Part shown: positions 10,456-22,324 of the stretch, in pieces
Layout of the letters: each line of letters starts with the position of its first letter
How positions within the stretch are numbered: the stretch's first letter is position 1
From: an uncultured Burkholderiales bacterium
GTDB lineage: Bacteria; Pseudomonadota; Gammaproteobacteria; Burkholderiales; Burkholderiaceae_C
NCBI GenBank assembly: GCA_903820745.1
Contig: CAIJIT010000219.1
Span: 1-48,616, forward strand
DNA: 48,616 nt
Direction of reading: 5' to 3'
Translations under genes and position numbers: made by a program
The notes under the pieces: model-generated
What the model saw: the letters and a program-made list of their open reading frames with translations, nothing else
The model's database searches: none
What the model was told of the DNA's origin: nothing

Positions 10456-11100
10456 TCAGGGTATGGAAGCATGGATCTGCTCGTCCGCCAGGCGAACAGC
10501 AGCACAGAACTCACGCATCAGATCGGCGTTTTTCAGGCCTTTGCCTGATTCAACCCCAGAGCTGACGTCAACGGCCCAGGGCCGCACCTGAAGAATCCCG
10601 CTTCGCACATTTCCGGCATGCAACCCACCAGATAAAACGAGGGGACAGCCCGGATTTTTTGGAATGACAGACCAATCGAAAACCTTTCCACCGCCACCAA
10701 AACCGTCGACATGAGCGTCGAGCAATATCGCCTGGGCCGTTGAATATTGATGGGCGAAGTCTAACAAATCAAAACCCGCAGCAATGCGCGCAGCGCGCAT
10801 AAATGGCCGCCCTGCTCGCTCGCATTCTGCCGGCGGCTCATCCCCGTGGAACTGCAGCAACATATTCGGCAAGAGCGCAAGGCCATCCGCGAGTTCCTGC
10901 CGACTGGCGTTGACAAACAAGCCGACCGGCGTCACGAACGGCGGCAGCAACTTCGCCAGCTCAGCAGCCCGCTGGGCCGTCACATAGCGCGGACTTTTGG
11001 CATAGAAGACGAAGCCGATTGCATCAGCGCCGGCCTCAACAGCGGCAGCGACGTCAGCCTCGCGGGTCAGACCACAGATCTTGATACGGGTTCGGTGCAT
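10456..11100 (-). CDS. trpF: phosphoribosylanthranilate isomerase
   Basis: This TIM-barrel enzyme isomerises N-(5-phosphoribosyl)anthranilate in tryptophan synthesis. The N-terminus [10 protein letters not shown] carries the catalytic cysteine; the other conserved parts are QFHGDE, the catalytic aspartate in [11 protein letters not shown], and [10 protein letters not shown]. From the ATG at 11100 it has 214 residues. A TTG at 11112 in the same frame is a serious alternative, because it overlaps the stop of a 9-codon leader ORF (TTGA) that has the only good ribosome-binding site here. trpF leads the trpF-trpB-trpA group; trpE, trpD and trpC are not in the window. Confidence 0.94.
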   Translation of the reverse strand: MHRTRIKICGLTREADVAAAVEAGADAIGFVFYAKSPRYVTAQRAAELAKLLPPFVTPVGLFVNASRQELADGLALLPNMLLQFHGDEPPAECERAGRPFMRAARIAAGFDLLDFAHQYSTAQAILLDAHVDGFGGGGKVFDWSVIPKNPGCPLVLSGGLHAGNVRSGILQVRPWAVDVSSGVESGKGLKNADLMREFCAAVRLADEQIHASIP

Positions 11101-11108
11101 GGTTGGGT

Positions 11109-11135
11109 TCAAGGCAAGGAAATCTCAATGGTCAT
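11109..11135 (-). CDS. possible 8-residue leader ORF before trpF
   Basis: A tiny ORF, MTIEISLP then stop, starts at an ATG preceded by a strong GGAGG Shine-Dalgarno at 4-nt spacing. Its TGA overlaps an in-frame TTG of trpF by 4 nt. trpF has no ribosome-binding site of its own, so ribosomes loaded here may re-initiate on trpF. The peptide contains no tryptophan, so it is not a classical trp attenuator. Evidence is limited to sequence layout. Confidence 0.35.
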   Translation of the reverse strand: MTIEISLP

Positions 11136-11180
11136 GAAGCCTCCGGCGCAATGGAGCGCGGTCAACTGCTGAATCCAAGT

Positions 11181-11969
11181 TCAAGGCAGCCAGTCCATTG
11201 CTGCCGTATGGTCAGGGATTTGATGCATCGCATCGTAGTACGGTCCGACGAAATAGAGGCCGTCAGGGGGAAAGGTCGGGGCCGCCAACTTGCGGTCGCG
11301 CGCTGCCAGCACCGCGGCAAGCCAGTCCAGGTCGCGTGAGCCATTGCCCACGGCGATCAGACAGCCCATCAAGTTACGAACCATATGGTGCAAAAAGGCC
11401 GAGGCATCGAAGTCAAAACGCCAGTAGGCGCCATGCCGGCTGATCTCGATCGACCGCATCGTCTTCACCGGGCTGAGCGCCTGGCATTGGGAGGAGCGAA
11501 AAGCGCTGAAGTCATGTTCACCCAGCAGCATTGCTGCGGCAGCGCGCATCGCTTCGAGATCCAACGGCCTGAAAACCCATCCACAGGCCCTCGCCTCGAT
11601 CGCCGGTCGCACCGCCGACTCAAGCAGCAAGAAAGCATAGCGCCGGCCCTGGGCTGAGAAGCGCGCATGAAACTGCCCTGACGGAAACAAGCACCATTGC
11701 ACAGCGATATCAGACGGCAGGTAGCGGTTGGTGCCGCGCACCCAGGACATAGGTTCGCGCAAGACGTCGGTGTCGAAATGAACGACCTGGTTCAGGCCAT
11801 GGACGCCACTGTCGGTGCGACCAGCGCAGACCGTACGCAAATCGCAGGCTGCAAACTGCTTCAGGCCGGCCTCCAGCGCGTCCTGCACCGTCTTGAGCGA
11901 GCTTTGGCTCTGCCAGCCATGGTAGGCCTGGCCGCGATAACTGACGCCCAGGGCCACACGCTGGCTCAT
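11181..11969 (-). CDS. truA: tRNA pseudouridine(38-40) synthase
   Basis: The 262-residue TruA enzyme isomerises uridines 38-40 in the anticodon arm of many tRNAs. The catalytic aspartate is Asp53 in AGRTDSGVHG; the N-terminal YRGQAYHGWQSQ and the C-terminal FLHHMVRNLMGCLI are also family hallmarks. The ATG start is 13 nt after the fimV stop, so it probably shares that transcript, and trpF follows. The fimV-truA-trpF order is common in Burkholderiales. Confidence 0.96.
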   Translation of the reverse strand: MSQRVALGVSYRGQAYHGWQSQSSLKTVQDALEAGLKQFAACDLRTVCAGRTDSGVHGLNQVVHFDTDVLREPMSWVRGTNRYLPSDIAVQWCLFPSGQFHARFSAQGRRYAFLLLESAVRPAIEARACGWVFRPLDLEAMRAAAAMLLGEHDFSAFRSSQCQALSPVKTMRSIEISRHGAYWRFDFDASAFLHHMVRNLMGCLIAVGNGSRDLDWLAAVLAARDRKLAAPTFPPDGLYFVGPYYDAMHQIPDHTAAMDWLP

Positions 11970-11982
11970 GGCGTCACAGACA

Positions 11983-14178
11983 TCAGCTCAGCTCTTTCAG
12001 CAGCGCTGCGGCTTTTTCTTGGAGTTCACCGCTGCCCTGCGCGATCACCTCCTGCAGCAAAGCGATGGCTCCTTCTATGTCGCCGATCTGCCGGAACTCA
12101 ATGGCGAGTTCAAACCTTGCCAGCAAGGGGTCGGCAGCTTGGGCGGCCTGCGGCTCGGCGACCGCTTGCGAAGCGGGCTGCGCTTCAGTCTCAGGCGGGG
12201 TCAGGTTCAAATCGATCGTTGAAAGGTCGAACATCAAAGGAACACCTGGCTCGAAGCTGGCGCCAGCCGTGTCATCGAGGTCCGATTCGCCCAAGTTCGA
12301 CTGGCCTGAACTTCCGTTGGTCGAAACGGAGAGGTCAAGGTCGATTTCCGGCAGGACATTCTCGACGACCGTCATCAGAACCTGGGTCGAATCCATCTCC
12401 AAGAGATCGGCCGGTGCACCCAGATCGAGATCGAGTTCGATCGATTCTGATGTCTTGATTGCCGCGTCAGGAGATTCGCCGGCAGCTTCAGCCACCGTTT
12501 CAGCCAAGGCAACAGGAGGCAGGTAAAGCAGGTTATCCGCGTCAATCTGCAGACCAAGCGCCTGAACCTTGACCCAGTCACCTGGCTCGGTCAACGACTT
12601 CACCTGCAACGCCAGCTCTTCAAAGGCCTTGATGTCATGCCGCTGGGCATGGACTTCCAGCAACTTGAGCCGGAGCGCCAGGCGCTCGGGATTGGAACGA
12701 AGGGCTTCCTTGAGCACCTCTTCAGCCTGCAGGTCCTGCGCATGATCGAGGTAGGCAGCCGCCTCGTCGATGGGATCGGCAGAACCGCTGGATTCCAATT
12801 GACCCAGGGCCCGCGCCAGCTTTTCATCTTTGTCGGAAATCGAAACTTCTTCTGCAAGGTTCGCGGAGCTGTCAGCATCGGCACCATCGATGACAAAAAT
12901 CGCCTGGGTCTTGGCGATTTCCCTGCGGCTGCGCCACTGCATGAAACCAATGGCGCCAAGGACGGCGAGCAGCAAACCGGTCAGCGGCAGCACCAAGGGG
13001 CTGGCAAGCATTTGCTCAAGCAGATCAGGTTTGGCAGCAGAAGCCGCCGGTGCTGCAGCAATAACTGAGGTAGCGCCAGCGGACGACGCACTCGCAGGGT
13101 TGGCGGCACCCGCCAGTTTTTTCAAGGCTTCGACATTGCGGGTCAATTCAGCCCTGCGCTCTGCGCTGTCCTTTTTCTCGCTGTCCTTGGACAGCTTGGC
13201 TTCGGCATTGGCGGCCGCTGCCGCACTCAGGGTCAGTTTGTCGGGCAGTGCATTGGTCCGACTTTCACCGGGCGCGGCTTGGACAGTGCCCTTGGCCTGC
13301 CGATCGCTCAGCGCCAGTTTCAAGGTCGGTGCGGCTTCACTCAGTCGCTGGCGGTAGCTGTCGAAATCAACGCTCTGCGCATTGATCATCTGACGCGCTT
13401 CGACAGGGGGCAAGTTGCCGATCGACTCGCTGGTCGGCAGTTGCAGAACAGCCCCTGATTTCAGGCGGTTCATATTGCTGTCGACGAAGGCGTCAGGATT
13501 GTTGCGAAACAGACCCACCAGCATCTGATCCAGCGAAATTCCAGGCGCCTGCGTCTTCAGGGCAATCCGGTAAAGCGTGTCGCCGCTCTTGACTTTGTAG
13601 TCGGCGGGAGCCGGTGCAGCGGGTTTGGGCAAGGACTCTGGCAGCAATGGCGGCGGATTGACACCAGTCGCAGGGCCCGGCGAGGCTGCCAGCGCTTCAG
13701 GCGGGTTGACGGGCGCGGCGATCACCGGTGTTGCCAGGGCAGTCGGCGCTGCGGCAAGCGCATTCGATGGCGGGTCAAACAGCAAACTGAAGTCGCGCAC
13801 CAGACGACCACTGGCCCAATTCAGCTCCAGAATCACATCGACCAATGGCTCCTGCACCACCCGGTCGCTGCTGACCAGCAAAAAGTTCCGCTCGCCGCTG
13901 CGCACAAGTTGCACCTGCATCGTGGCAAGCAAGGCCTTGTACTCGACGCCGGCAGCGCGGTAGGCCTCGGCTGAAGCGATGTTGACCTTCAGCGTTCCGG
14001 CTTCTTCCTGGCTCAGGCTGGCAATCTCGATTTCAGCCTTCAGGGTCTCGCCGATGGCTGATTGCACTGACAAGCGCCCGAGACCCAGGCCCCAGGCACC
14101 GCTGCTGACCGCGAGCAACAAGGCGCTACCAAGACAAGTCATTGCAAAGCGACCGGTCGAACTGGATTCAAATTTCAA
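11983..14178 (-). CDS. fimV: FimV-family LysM/TPR envelope protein
   Basis: A large envelope protein of the FimV family, which in Pseudomonas promotes type IV pilus assembly and polar organisation. The likely start is TTG at 14178 (KFESSSTGRF follows), with GGAG at 6-nt spacing; this gives 731 residues. In order: a signal sequence (about residues 10-30), the FimV N-terminal domain (LGLGRLSVQSAIGETLKAEIEI), a Pro/Ala-rich linker, a LysM peptidoglycan-binding domain from about residue 194, an Ala-rich stretch, a transmembrane helix (about 400-425), an acidic cytoplasmic region, and a C-terminal FimV/TPR motif (ARFELAIEFRQIGD). No pilus genes are nearby. Confidence 0.9.
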   Translation of the reverse strand: MKFESSSTGRFAMTCLGSALLLAVSSGAWGLGLGRLSVQSAIGETLKAEIEIASLSQEEAGTLKVNIASAEAYRAAGVEYKALLATMQVQLVRSGERNFLLVSSDRVVQEPLVDVILELNWASGRLVRDFSLLFDPPSNALAAAPTALATPVIAAPVNPPEALAASPGPATGVNPPPLLPESLPKPAAPAPADYKVKSGDTLYRIALKTQAPGISLDQMLVGLFRNNPDAFVDSNMNRLKSGAVLQLPTSESIGNLPPVEARQMINAQSVDFDSYRQRLSEAAPTLKLALSDRQAKGTVQAAPGESRTNALPDKLTLSAAAAANAEAKLSKDSEKKDSAERRAELTRNVEALKKLAGAANPASASSAGATSVIAAAPAASAAKPDLLEQMLASPLVLPLTGLLLAVLGAIGFMQWRSRREIAKTQAIFVIDGADADSSANLAEEVSISDKDEKLARALGQLESSGSADPIDEAAAYLDHAQDLQAEEVLKEALRSNPERLALRLKLLEVHAQRHDIKAFEELALQVKSLTEPGDWVKVQALGLQIDADNLLYLPPVALAETVAEAAGESPDAAIKTSESIELDLDLGAPADLLEMDSTQVLMTVVENVLPEIDLDLSVSTNGSSGQSNLGESDLDDTAGASFEPGVPLMFDLSTIDLNLTPPETEAQPASQAVAEPQAAQAADPLLARFELAIEFRQIGDIEGAIALLQEVIAQGSGELQEKAAALLKELS

Positions 14179-14332
14179 GGCATTCTCCAATGCAACAAAG
14201 CAGACCAGTGGCGTTCCGGCTACGTCGACGTCATTTGTCATTGCCGACCCACTCGTCACGAATCAAGCAGCTATGCAGGATAGGCACAGCGACGTTCCAG
14301 CCATTGCACAACAACAAGTTCAGCGGGCTCAA

Positions 14333-15463
14333 TCAATGCGTCAGCAGAATTCTCAACATGCGCCGCAAGGGCTCGGCCGCGCCCCAGAGCAACTGATCAC
14401 CGATCGTGAACGCGCCGATATATTCAGGCCCGAAGGCCAGCTTGCGGATCCGTCCGACCGGAATCGTCATCGTGCCGGTCACTGCCACCGGCGTCAAATT
14501 CTGGATCGTCGCCTCGCGGTTGTTCGGCACCACCTTGACCCATTGATTGTCGGCAGCGATCATCGCCTCGATGTCTGCCAAGGGCACATCTTGCTTCAAT
14601 TTAAAGGTCAAGGCCTGGCTGTGGCAGCGCATTGCGCCGACGCGTACGCAAAAGCCGTCGACAGGAATCGCAGCGTTGCCAAAGGCCTCGCCCAGGCCGA
14701 GGATCTTGTTGGTCTCGGCCATGCCCTTCCACTCTTCCTTGGACACGCCGTCACCCAGGTCCTTGTCGATCCAGGGGATCAAGGAGCCGCCCAAGGGCAC
14801 GCCGAAATTGGCGGTCTCGGATTGCGTGAGCGAGCGCTGCTTGGCAATCACCCTGCGGTCGATTTCCAGGATTGCGCTCTTCGGGTCGTCGAGCAAGTCC
14901 CTGACTTCGGCGTTCAACGTGCCGTACTGGGTCAGCAACTCGCGCATGTGCTGGGCTCCGCCGCCTGACGCGGCCTGGTAAGTCTGCGTGCTCATCCACT
15001 CGACCAGACCGGCCTTGTAAAGCGCGCCGACGCCCATCAGCATGCATGACACGGTGCAGTTGCCACCAACCCAATTGCGCCCGCCTTTGAGCAACGCCGC
15101 TTCGATCACTGGCAGATTGACCGGATCAAGCACGATCACCGCATCGTCTTGCATGCGCAACGTCGACGCGGCATCGATCCAATGCCCGGTCCAGCCGGCA
15201 GCTCGCAGTTTCGGGAACACTTCGCTGGTGTAATCGCCCCCCTGCGCGGTGATGATGATGTCGCAGCGCTTGAGCTGCTCGATATCAAAAGCGTCCTGCA
15301 GCATGGTCTCGTTTTTGGCTTGCGCCGGCGCCTTGCCGCCGGCGTTCGAGGTGCTGAAGAACATCGGCTCGATCAGGTCGAAATCGCCTTCGGCAGTCAT
15401 CCGGTCCATCAGCACCGATCCGACCATGCCGCGCCAGCCCACCAATCCTGTCAATGTCGTCAT
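14333..15463 (-). CDS. asd: aspartate-semialdehyde dehydrogenase
   Basis: This NADPH-dependent enzyme reduces aspartyl phosphate to aspartate semialdehyde, the branch point to lysine, threonine, methionine and cell-wall diaminopimelate. The 376-residue protein begins [20 protein letters not shown], the nucleotide-binding signature of the E. coli-type subfamily. The nucleophilic cysteine is Cys136 in [12 protein letters not shown], followed by [13 protein letters not shown]. It starts 11 nt after leuB, so the leu genes and asd are probably cotranscribed. The 154-bp gap to fimV shows no gene; a weak fimV promoter may lie there. Confidence 0.96.
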   Translation of the reverse strand: MTTLTGLVGWRGMVGSVLMDRMTAEGDFDLIEPMFFSTSNAGGKAPAQAKNETMLQDAFDIEQLKRCDIIITAQGGDYTSEVFPKLRAAGWTGHWIDAASTLRMQDDAVIVLDPVNLPVIEAALLKGGRNWVGGNCTVSCMLMGVGALYKAGLVEWMSTQTYQAASGGGAQHMRELLTQYGTLNAEVRDLLDDPKSAILEIDRRVIAKQRSLTQSETANFGVPLGGSLIPWIDKDLGDGVSKEEWKGMAETNKILGLGEAFGNAAIPVDGFCVRVGAMRCHSQALTFKLKQDVPLADIEAMIAADNQWVKVVPNNREATIQNLTPVAVTGTMTIPVGRIRKLAFGPEYIGAFTIGDQLLWGAAEPLRRMLRILLTH

Positions 15464-15474
15464 CGTTTGTGCCT

Positions 15475-16554
15475 TTACCGGGAGATCGCCGCGAGCACGG
15501 CATCACCCATTTCAGAAGTACTCGTCCGCTTTGTGCCTTCGCTCCAGATGTCTGCGGTGCGCAGACCTGCAGCCAGCACCTGGCTGACGGCAGACTCGAT
15601 CCGCTCGGCAGCTTCGGGCTGATTCAGGCTGAACCTGAGCATCATTGCGGCAGACAGGATTGTAGCCAGCGGGTTGGCAATGCCCTTGCCAGCGATGTCC
15701 GGCGCGCTGCCATGGCTGGGCTCATAAAGCCCCTTGTTGTTCGCATCCAGCGATGCCGATGGCAGCATGCCGATCGAGCCGGTCAACATCGCCGCGGCGT
15801 CCGACAGGATGTCGCCGAACATATTGCCGGTGACGATCACGTCGAAGCGCTTGGGCGCCCTGACCAGCTGCATCGCCGCGTTGTCGACATACATATGGTC
15901 GAGCGCCACATCGGGGTAATCGGCGTGTACTTCAGTGACGATGTCTTTCCAGAACTGGAAAGTCTCGAGCACATTGGCCTTGTCGACGCTGGTGACGCGA
16001 TGGTCGCGCTTGCGTGCTGCCTGGAAAGCAACATGGGCGATCCGCTCGATTTCGGGGCGCGAATAGCGCATCGTGTCGAAGGCTTCTTCAGCGCCAGGGA
16101 AATGGCCATCGACAGCGATGCGGCGGCCGCGCGGCTGGCCGAAGTAGATGTCGCCGGTGAGCTCACGGATGATCAGGATATCCAGGCCGGCTACCAGTTC
16201 AGGCTTCAGGCTCGAGGCGTGGGTCAGCTGCTCGTAGCAAATCGCCGGACGGAAATTGGCAAACAGGCTCAGCTGCTTGCGCAGCCCGAGGATCGCCTGC
16301 TCTGGGCGCAGCGAACGCTCAAGCTTGTCATATTTCCAGTCACCGACAGCGCCGAACAGGATCGCGTCGGCTTCCTTGGCCAGCTTCAGCGTTGCGTCCG
16401 GCAGCGGATGACCGAATGCCTCGAAGGCGGCGCCGCCGACCAAGGCTGTTTCCATCTCGAAGGGCAGATCGACGGCTTTCAGAACCTTGACCGCCTCGGC
16501 CATGATTTCAGTACCGATGCCGTCGCCGGGCAGGATCGCAATTTTCATTTTCAT
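15475..16554 (-). CDS. leuB: 3-isopropylmalate dehydrogenase
   Basis: LeuB oxidises and decarboxylates 3-isopropylmalate in leucine synthesis, using NAD. The protein begins [16 protein letters not shown]; of two closely spaced ATGs, 16554 (359 residues) and 16548 (357 residues), either fits the AAGGA site upstream. The isocitrate/isopropylmalate dehydrogenase signature is visible as [19 protein letters not shown], and [12 protein letters not shown] holds metal/substrate residues. It belongs to the leuC-leuD-leuB series but is separated from leuD by a 141-bp gap holding a perfect palindrome. Confidence 0.96.
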   Translation of the reverse strand: MKMKIAILPGDGIGTEIMAEAVKVLKAVDLPFEMETALVGGAAFEAFGHPLPDATLKLAKEADAILFGAVGDWKYDKLERSLRPEQAILGLRKQLSLFANFRPAICYEQLTHASSLKPELVAGLDILIIRELTGDIYFGQPRGRRIAVDGHFPGAEEAFDTMRYSRPEIERIAHVAFQAARKRDHRVTSVDKANVLETFQFWKDIVTEVHADYPDVALDHMYVDNAAMQLVRAPKRFDVIVTGNMFGDILSDAAAMLTGSIGMLPSASLDANNKGLYEPSHGSAPDIAGKGIANPLATILSAAMMLRFSLNQPEAAERIESAVSQVLAAGLRTADIWSEGTKRTSTSEMGDAVLAAISR

Positions 16555-16562
16555 TTCATCCT

Positions 16563-16685
16563 TCAATCTTCAGATTTTTTGTCCATTGGCCGACCGGCCA
16601 ATGGGAAGACAAGTCGCCACCCTGCAGCAAAGCGCAGGGCGGCCATGGAGATACCCATCACTTCATGCCAGCCATCGACCAGCAT
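16563..16685 (-). other. leuD-leuB gap: 40-codon ORF of uncertain reality
   Basis: The gap between leuD and leuB holds an uninterrupted 40-codon frame (begins MLVDGWHEVMGISMAAL, ends MDKKSED) that stops just before leuB. There is no clear Shine-Dalgarno before its ATG and I recognise no homolog. It may be chance, since GC-rich DNA often leaves short frames open. If real, it would be a small protein cotranscribed with the leucine genes. Confidence 0.15.
16583..16604 (-). repeat. perfect 9-bp inverted repeat between leuD and leuB
   Basis: CCATTGGCC and GGCCAATGG flank a 4-nt centre, giving a hairpin of nine perfect pairs in the leuD-leuB spacer of the mRNA. No T-run follows in the direction of transcription (ACAAAAAA follows), so it is not an intrinsic terminator. 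A role in mRNA stability or 3'-end protection of the leuCD segment is possible but only inferred. Confidence 0.6.
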
Positions 16686-16695
16686 GGGGCTGGCG

Positions 16696-17346
16696 TCAGG
16701 CGATCAAGCGGTTGTTCAACCAGGGCTTGGTGACGATGCGCTGCGCCTCGAAAGCCTTGATCTTGTCAGCATGGCGTAGCGTCAGGCTGATGTCGTCAAA
16801 GCCGTTGACCAGGCAATATTTGCGGAAAGCCTGAACCTCGAACGGCAGCTCGGCACCATCGGGCTTGACCACCACCTGGCGCACCAGATCGATGGTCAGC
16901 TGATAGCCCACAAAAGCTGCCGCTTCGTCAAAAAGCCTGGCCACCTGGTCTGCAGGCAGCTTGATCGGCAGCAAGCCGTTCTTGAAGCAGTTCTCGAAAA
17001 AGATGTCGGCAAAGCTCGGCGCGATCAGCGCACGAAACCCATATTGGTCCAGGGCCCAGGGCGCATGCTCACGGCTCGAGCCGCAGCCGAAGTTGCTGCG
17101 TGCCAACAGGACCGAAGCGCCGGCATAGCGGGCCTGGTTCAGCACGAAGTCGGGGTTCGGATGCCTTGTCGCCGGATCCTGGCCGGGCTCCCCCTGGTCC
17201 AGATAGCGCCAGGCGTCGAACAGGTTAGGCCCGAAGCCCGAACGCTTGATCGACTTCAGGAACTGCTTGGGGATGATCGCGTCGGTATCGACGTTTTCGC
17301 GGTCCATCGGTGCGACCAGGCCCTTGTGTACGGTGAACTTATCCAT
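16696..17346 (-). CDS. leuD: 3-isopropylmalate dehydratase small subunit
   Basis: The small (swivel-domain) subunit of isopropylmalate isomerase, which with LeuC converts 2- to 3-isopropylmalate. The 216-residue protein has the family pattern [17 protein letters not shown] near the N-terminus and [14 protein letters not shown] in the middle, the segment that contributes the substrate-binding serine and arginine. The ATG is only 2 nt after the leuC stop, consistent with equimolar synthesis. Length is normal. Confidence 0.96.
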   Translation of the reverse strand: MDKFTVHKGLVAPMDRENVDTDAIIPKQFLKSIKRSGFGPNLFDAWRYLDQGEPGQDPATRHPNPDFVLNQARYAGASVLLARSNFGCGSSREHAPWALDQYGFRALIAPSFADIFFENCFKNGLLPIKLPADQVARLFDEAAAFVGYQLTIDLVRQVVVKPDGAELPFEVQAFRKYCLVNGFDDISLTLRHADKIKAFEAQRIVTKPWLNNRLIA

Positions 17347-17348
17347 GC

Positions 17349-18803
17349 TTAAACGATCCTTCGAATGTCGACGAAATGGCCTGCCATGGCTGCTGCTGCG
17401 GCCATCGCCGGGCTGACCAGATGGGTACGACCGCCGGCGCCTTGGCGGCCTTCGAAATTACGGTTGCTGGTTGATGCGCAACGCTCACCCGGCTCGAGCC
17501 GGTCGGCATTCATTGCCAGGCACATCGAACAACCCGGCTCGCGCCACTCGAAACCTGCGGCTTTGAAGACGACATCCAGCCCTTCAGCTTCGGCCTGCGC
17601 CTTGACCAGGCCCGATCCCGGCACGACCAGGGCCAGCAGCACATTGCTGGCGATCCGCCCGCCATTGCCACCACCCATGCGGCGCACCACCGCCGCAGCC
17701 TCGCGCATGTCCTCGATCCGGCTGTTCGTGCAGGAACCGATGAAGACCTTGTCGATGCGAATGTCGGCGATCGGCTTGTTCGGCGTCAGCGCCATGTATT
17801 GCAGGGCGCGCTCGATCGCGTCGCGTTTGGCCGGATTGCGCTCCTTGTCGGGGTCGGGTACGCGGTCCTCGATCGACAGCACCATCTCGGGTGACGTGCC
17901 CCAGGTAACCTGTGGGCTGATCTGCGCCGCGTCCAGGGTCACCACGGCGTCGAAATGCGCGTCGGTATCGCTGTGCAGGCCGCGCCAATAAGCCAGTGCC
18001 AGATCCCACTCGAGCCCGCCGACGAACCTGCCCGTCACCGGATCGGTGCCAGGACTCATCGCCCGGCCTTTCACATAATTGATCGTGGTCTCGTCAACGC
18101 CGATCAGGCCGGCCCTGGCACCCGCCTCGATTGCCATATTGCAGACCGTCATGCGGCCTTCCATGCTCAAGGCGCGGACGGCCGAGCCGGCGAATTCAAT
18201 CGTATAGCCGGTGCCGCCGGCCGTGCCGATGCGACCGATGATCGCCAGCACCATATCTTTGGCCGTGCAGCCCGCGGGCAAAATGCCGTCAACCCTGATC
18301 AGCAAATTCTTCGCCTTGCGCGCCAGCAGCGTCTGTGTCGCCAGCACATGCTCGACTTCGGACGTGCCGATGCCATGGGCCAGCGCGCCGAATGCGCCAT
18401 GGGTAGAGGTATGGCTGTCACCGCAGACGACGGTCATGCCGGGCAAGGTCGCACCCTGCTCAGGTCCGATCACATGCACGATGCCCTGGCGCCGGTCATT
18501 CATCTTGAACTGTGTGATGCCGAGCCGGTCACAGTTCTGGTCCAGCGTATCGATCTGCAGGCGCGAAATCGGGTCGGTGATACCCAGCTTGCGGTCGGTC
18601 GTCGGAACATTGTGGTCGCTGACCGCCAGATTGCTCGACAAGCGCCAGATCTTGCGCCCGGCCAGATCGAGCCCTTCAAAAGCCTGCGGGCTGGTGACTT
18701 CATGCAGCAGATGGCGGTCGATATAGAGCACGGCCGTGCCGTCCTCCTCGGTATGGACGACATGCTCGTCCCATAGCTTGTCGTAAAGCGTTCTTGCAAT
18801 CAT
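17349..18803 (-). CDS. leuC: 3-isopropylmalate dehydratase large subunit
   Basis: The aconitase-family large subunit of isopropylmalate isomerase, carrying the 4Fe-4S cluster. From the ATG at 18803 ([16 protein letters not shown]) it has 484 residues; the longer frame upstream runs into the LysR gene. Cluster ligands are visible in [14 protein letters not shown] and [11 protein letters not shown], and the [28 protein letters not shown] block is typical. The start overlaps the stop of the LysR gene by 4 nt, so regulator and enzyme are probably on one transcript. Confidence 0.96.
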   Translation of the reverse strand: MIARTLYDKLWDEHVVHTEEDGTAVLYIDRHLLHEVTSPQAFEGLDLAGRKIWRLSSNLAVSDHNVPTTDRKLGITDPISRLQIDTLDQNCDRLGITQFKMNDRRQGIVHVIGPEQGATLPGMTVVCGDSHTSTHGAFGALAHGIGTSEVEHVLATQTLLARKAKNLLIRVDGILPAGCTAKDMVLAIIGRIGTAGGTGYTIEFAGSAVRALSMEGRMTVCNMAIEAGARAGLIGVDETTINYVKGRAMSPGTDPVTGRFVGGLEWDLALAYWRGLHSDTDAHFDAVVTLDAAQISPQVTWGTSPEMVLSIEDRVPDPDKERNPAKRDAIERALQYMALTPNKPIADIRIDKVFIGSCTNSRIEDMREAAAVVRRMGGGNGGRIASNVLLALVVPGSGLVKAQAEAEGLDVVFKAAGFEWREPGCSMCLAMNADRLEPGERCASTSNRNFEGRQGAGGRTHLVSPAMAAAAAMAGHFVDIRRIV

Positions 18804-19726
18804 TGCTTGAGTCCTTGGAAAAGTTCGGGTGCTACGGGGCACAGCGCGTCGACAAAGCGCTGCAAAACGGTTGGCAGGCGCTGTTGTCGCGCCACGCCGA
18901 GTACATAGTCGCGCTGCGCCCAGGCTTCCTCAAGGCGCAGTCGTTTGACATCAAAGACCTTGGCAAAGCGGTCGGCTGGCGCTTCAGGCAACACGGCCAC
19001 GCCCAAGCCCGCTTCGACCAACTGGGCGATCGCATCGAACCCCCGCACCTGCAGCCTGGCGTTCAAGGTGCGGCCACGCGCCAGCGCCTGTTCACGCATC
19101 AACTCCTGCGCAGCGGCGCCGGCATGCAGGCCGATCAGGTCATAGTCGAGCAAGTCGTCGAAGCTGACGCAGCCCTGCTGAGCCAAAGGATGAGCATTCG
19201 GCACCAGCACGGCCAGCCGACTTTGCCGGTAGGTCCAGGTCTCCAAGCGGTTGTCGAGCAGGGGCGCCGTAAATATTCCGACATCGGCGCGTCCTTCAGC
19301 CACAGCGGCCTGCACCTCGGCGCTGGTCAAATCTTCCAGGCTGATGCGGATCTGCGGATGGGCCTGGCTGAAAGCAGCCAGATCGACAGGCAAGCATTCG
19401 GCAATCGAGCCGGCATTGGCGGCAATCCGAAGATGGCCCTTGATGCCATGAGCAAACTCGACCACCTCGCTCTCCAGCTCATGCAAGGTGGCCTGCAGAG
19501 TACGGATATGGCGCACCAGCGCGCGGCAGGCCTCGGTCGGTTCGACACCCCGGGCGTGGCGTTCGAACAACTGCACACCAAGCCTTGCCTCCAGATCGGA
19601 CACGCGCTTCGACGCTGCGGCCAAGGCCAGATGCTCACGCTCGGCACCGCCGGTGATCGAGCGGGTCTGCTCGATCGCCAGGATCAGGTTGAGGGTGGTC
19701 AGGTCGAAACGCATCAGGCGAAGCAT
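18800..19726 (-). CDS. LysR-family transcriptional regulator
   Basis: A 308-residue LysR-type regulator. The N-terminal winged helix-turn-helix spans about residues 8-65 ([43 protein letters not shown], with the family [14 protein letters not shown] recognition segment), followed by a linker helix and a periplasmic-binding-protein-like effector domain. Start codons at 19726 and 19714 are both possible. It overlaps leuC by 4 nt and runs in the same direction, an order often seen in Burkholderiales. By position it may control itself and the leucine genes; the effector cannot be read from sequence. Confidence 0.9.
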   Translation of the reverse strand: MLRLMRFDLTTLNLILAIEQTRSITGGAEREHLALAAASKRVSDLEARLGVQLFERHARGVEPTEACRALVRHIRTLQATLHELESEVVEFAHGIKGHLRIAANAGSIAECLPVDLAAFSQAHPQIRISLEDLTSAEVQAAVAEGRADVGIFTAPLLDNRLETWTYRQSRLAVLVPNAHPLAQQGCVSFDDLLDYDLIGLHAGAAAQELMREQALARGRTLNARLQVRGFDAIAQLVEAGLGVAVLPEAPADRFAKVFDVKRLRLEEAWAQRDYVLGVARQQRLPTVLQRFVDALCPVAPELFQGLKQ

Positions 19727-19727
19727 A

Positions 19728-19779
19728 AGCCTTCGCCAAGATTGGGCCTAATCCCAATCCATCAAGCTAGCCTTCGCCA
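19728..19779 (-). promoter_or_regulatory. candidate operator region upstream of the LysR gene
   Basis: The 64-bp gap between the VOC gene and the LysR gene holds an 11-bp direct repeat (AGCCTTCGCCA on the plus strand, 19728-19738 and 19769-19779), start-to-start distance 41 bp, about four helical turns. Between the copies is a perfect 7-bp inverted repeat, GATTGGG/CCCAATC (19740-19759). Interrupted palindromes of this kind are typical LysR-type binding sites, so autoregulation is plausible. The proximal repeat also overlaps the possible ribosome-binding site. Confidence 0.45.
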
Positions 19780-19790
19780 TCAACGAATCA

Positions 19791-20251
19791 TCACCCAAGT
19801 GCTGCGATAACCTCGGCGGGCGCTTGCACCAACTCGATCAATACGCCCTCGCCGGCAATCGGAAATTCATCATTGCTCTTGGGATGGATGAAGCAGATGT
19901 CGTAGCCCGCCGCGCCTTGGCGGATGCCTCCGGGGGCAAAACGCACGCCATTGGCGCTCATCCATTCGACCGCCTTGACCAGATCGTCAACCCAGAGGCC
20001 GACATGGTTCAGCGGTGTGTTGTGGACGGCCGGCTTCTTGTCGGGGTCGAGCGGCTGCATCAGATCGACCTCGACCTTGTGGGCGCCGCTGCCGATGCTG
20101 CAGATGTCCTCGTCGACGTTCTCGCGTTCGGAAACAAAATTGCCGGTAACCGTCAGCCCGAGCATGTCGACCCAAAGCTGCTTCAAACGCTGCTTGTCGG
20201 TCCCGCCAATGGCGATCTGCTGGATGCCGAGGATCTTGTAGGGTTTCTTGA

Positions 20252-20255
<4 letters not shown>
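19791..20255 (-). CDS. VOC-fold protein, probable methylmalonyl-CoA epimerase-like
   Basis: A 154-residue protein with two vicinal-oxygen-chelate (glyoxalase/epimerase) motifs. Genomic position at the end of the carboxylase-mutase series suggests it interconverts (S)- and (R)-methylmalonyl-CoA. The C-terminal metal ligands match the family: His84 in [10 protein letters not shown] and Glu141 in GVLIELVQ. At the two other positions the canonical His and Gln are replaced by Gln13 (IQQIAIGG) and Asp64 (VEVDLMQPL), by my manual alignment. It may therefore be a divergent epimerase or act on another substrate. The start overlaps the carboxylase stop by 4 nt. Confidence 0.7.

Positions 20256-22323
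<2,068 letters not shown>

Positions 22324-22324
<1 letters not shown>

Noticed and set aside
16583-16604. leuD-leuB palindrome considered as a terminator.
   Set aside because: In the direction of transcription it is followed by A-rich, not T-rich, sequence.
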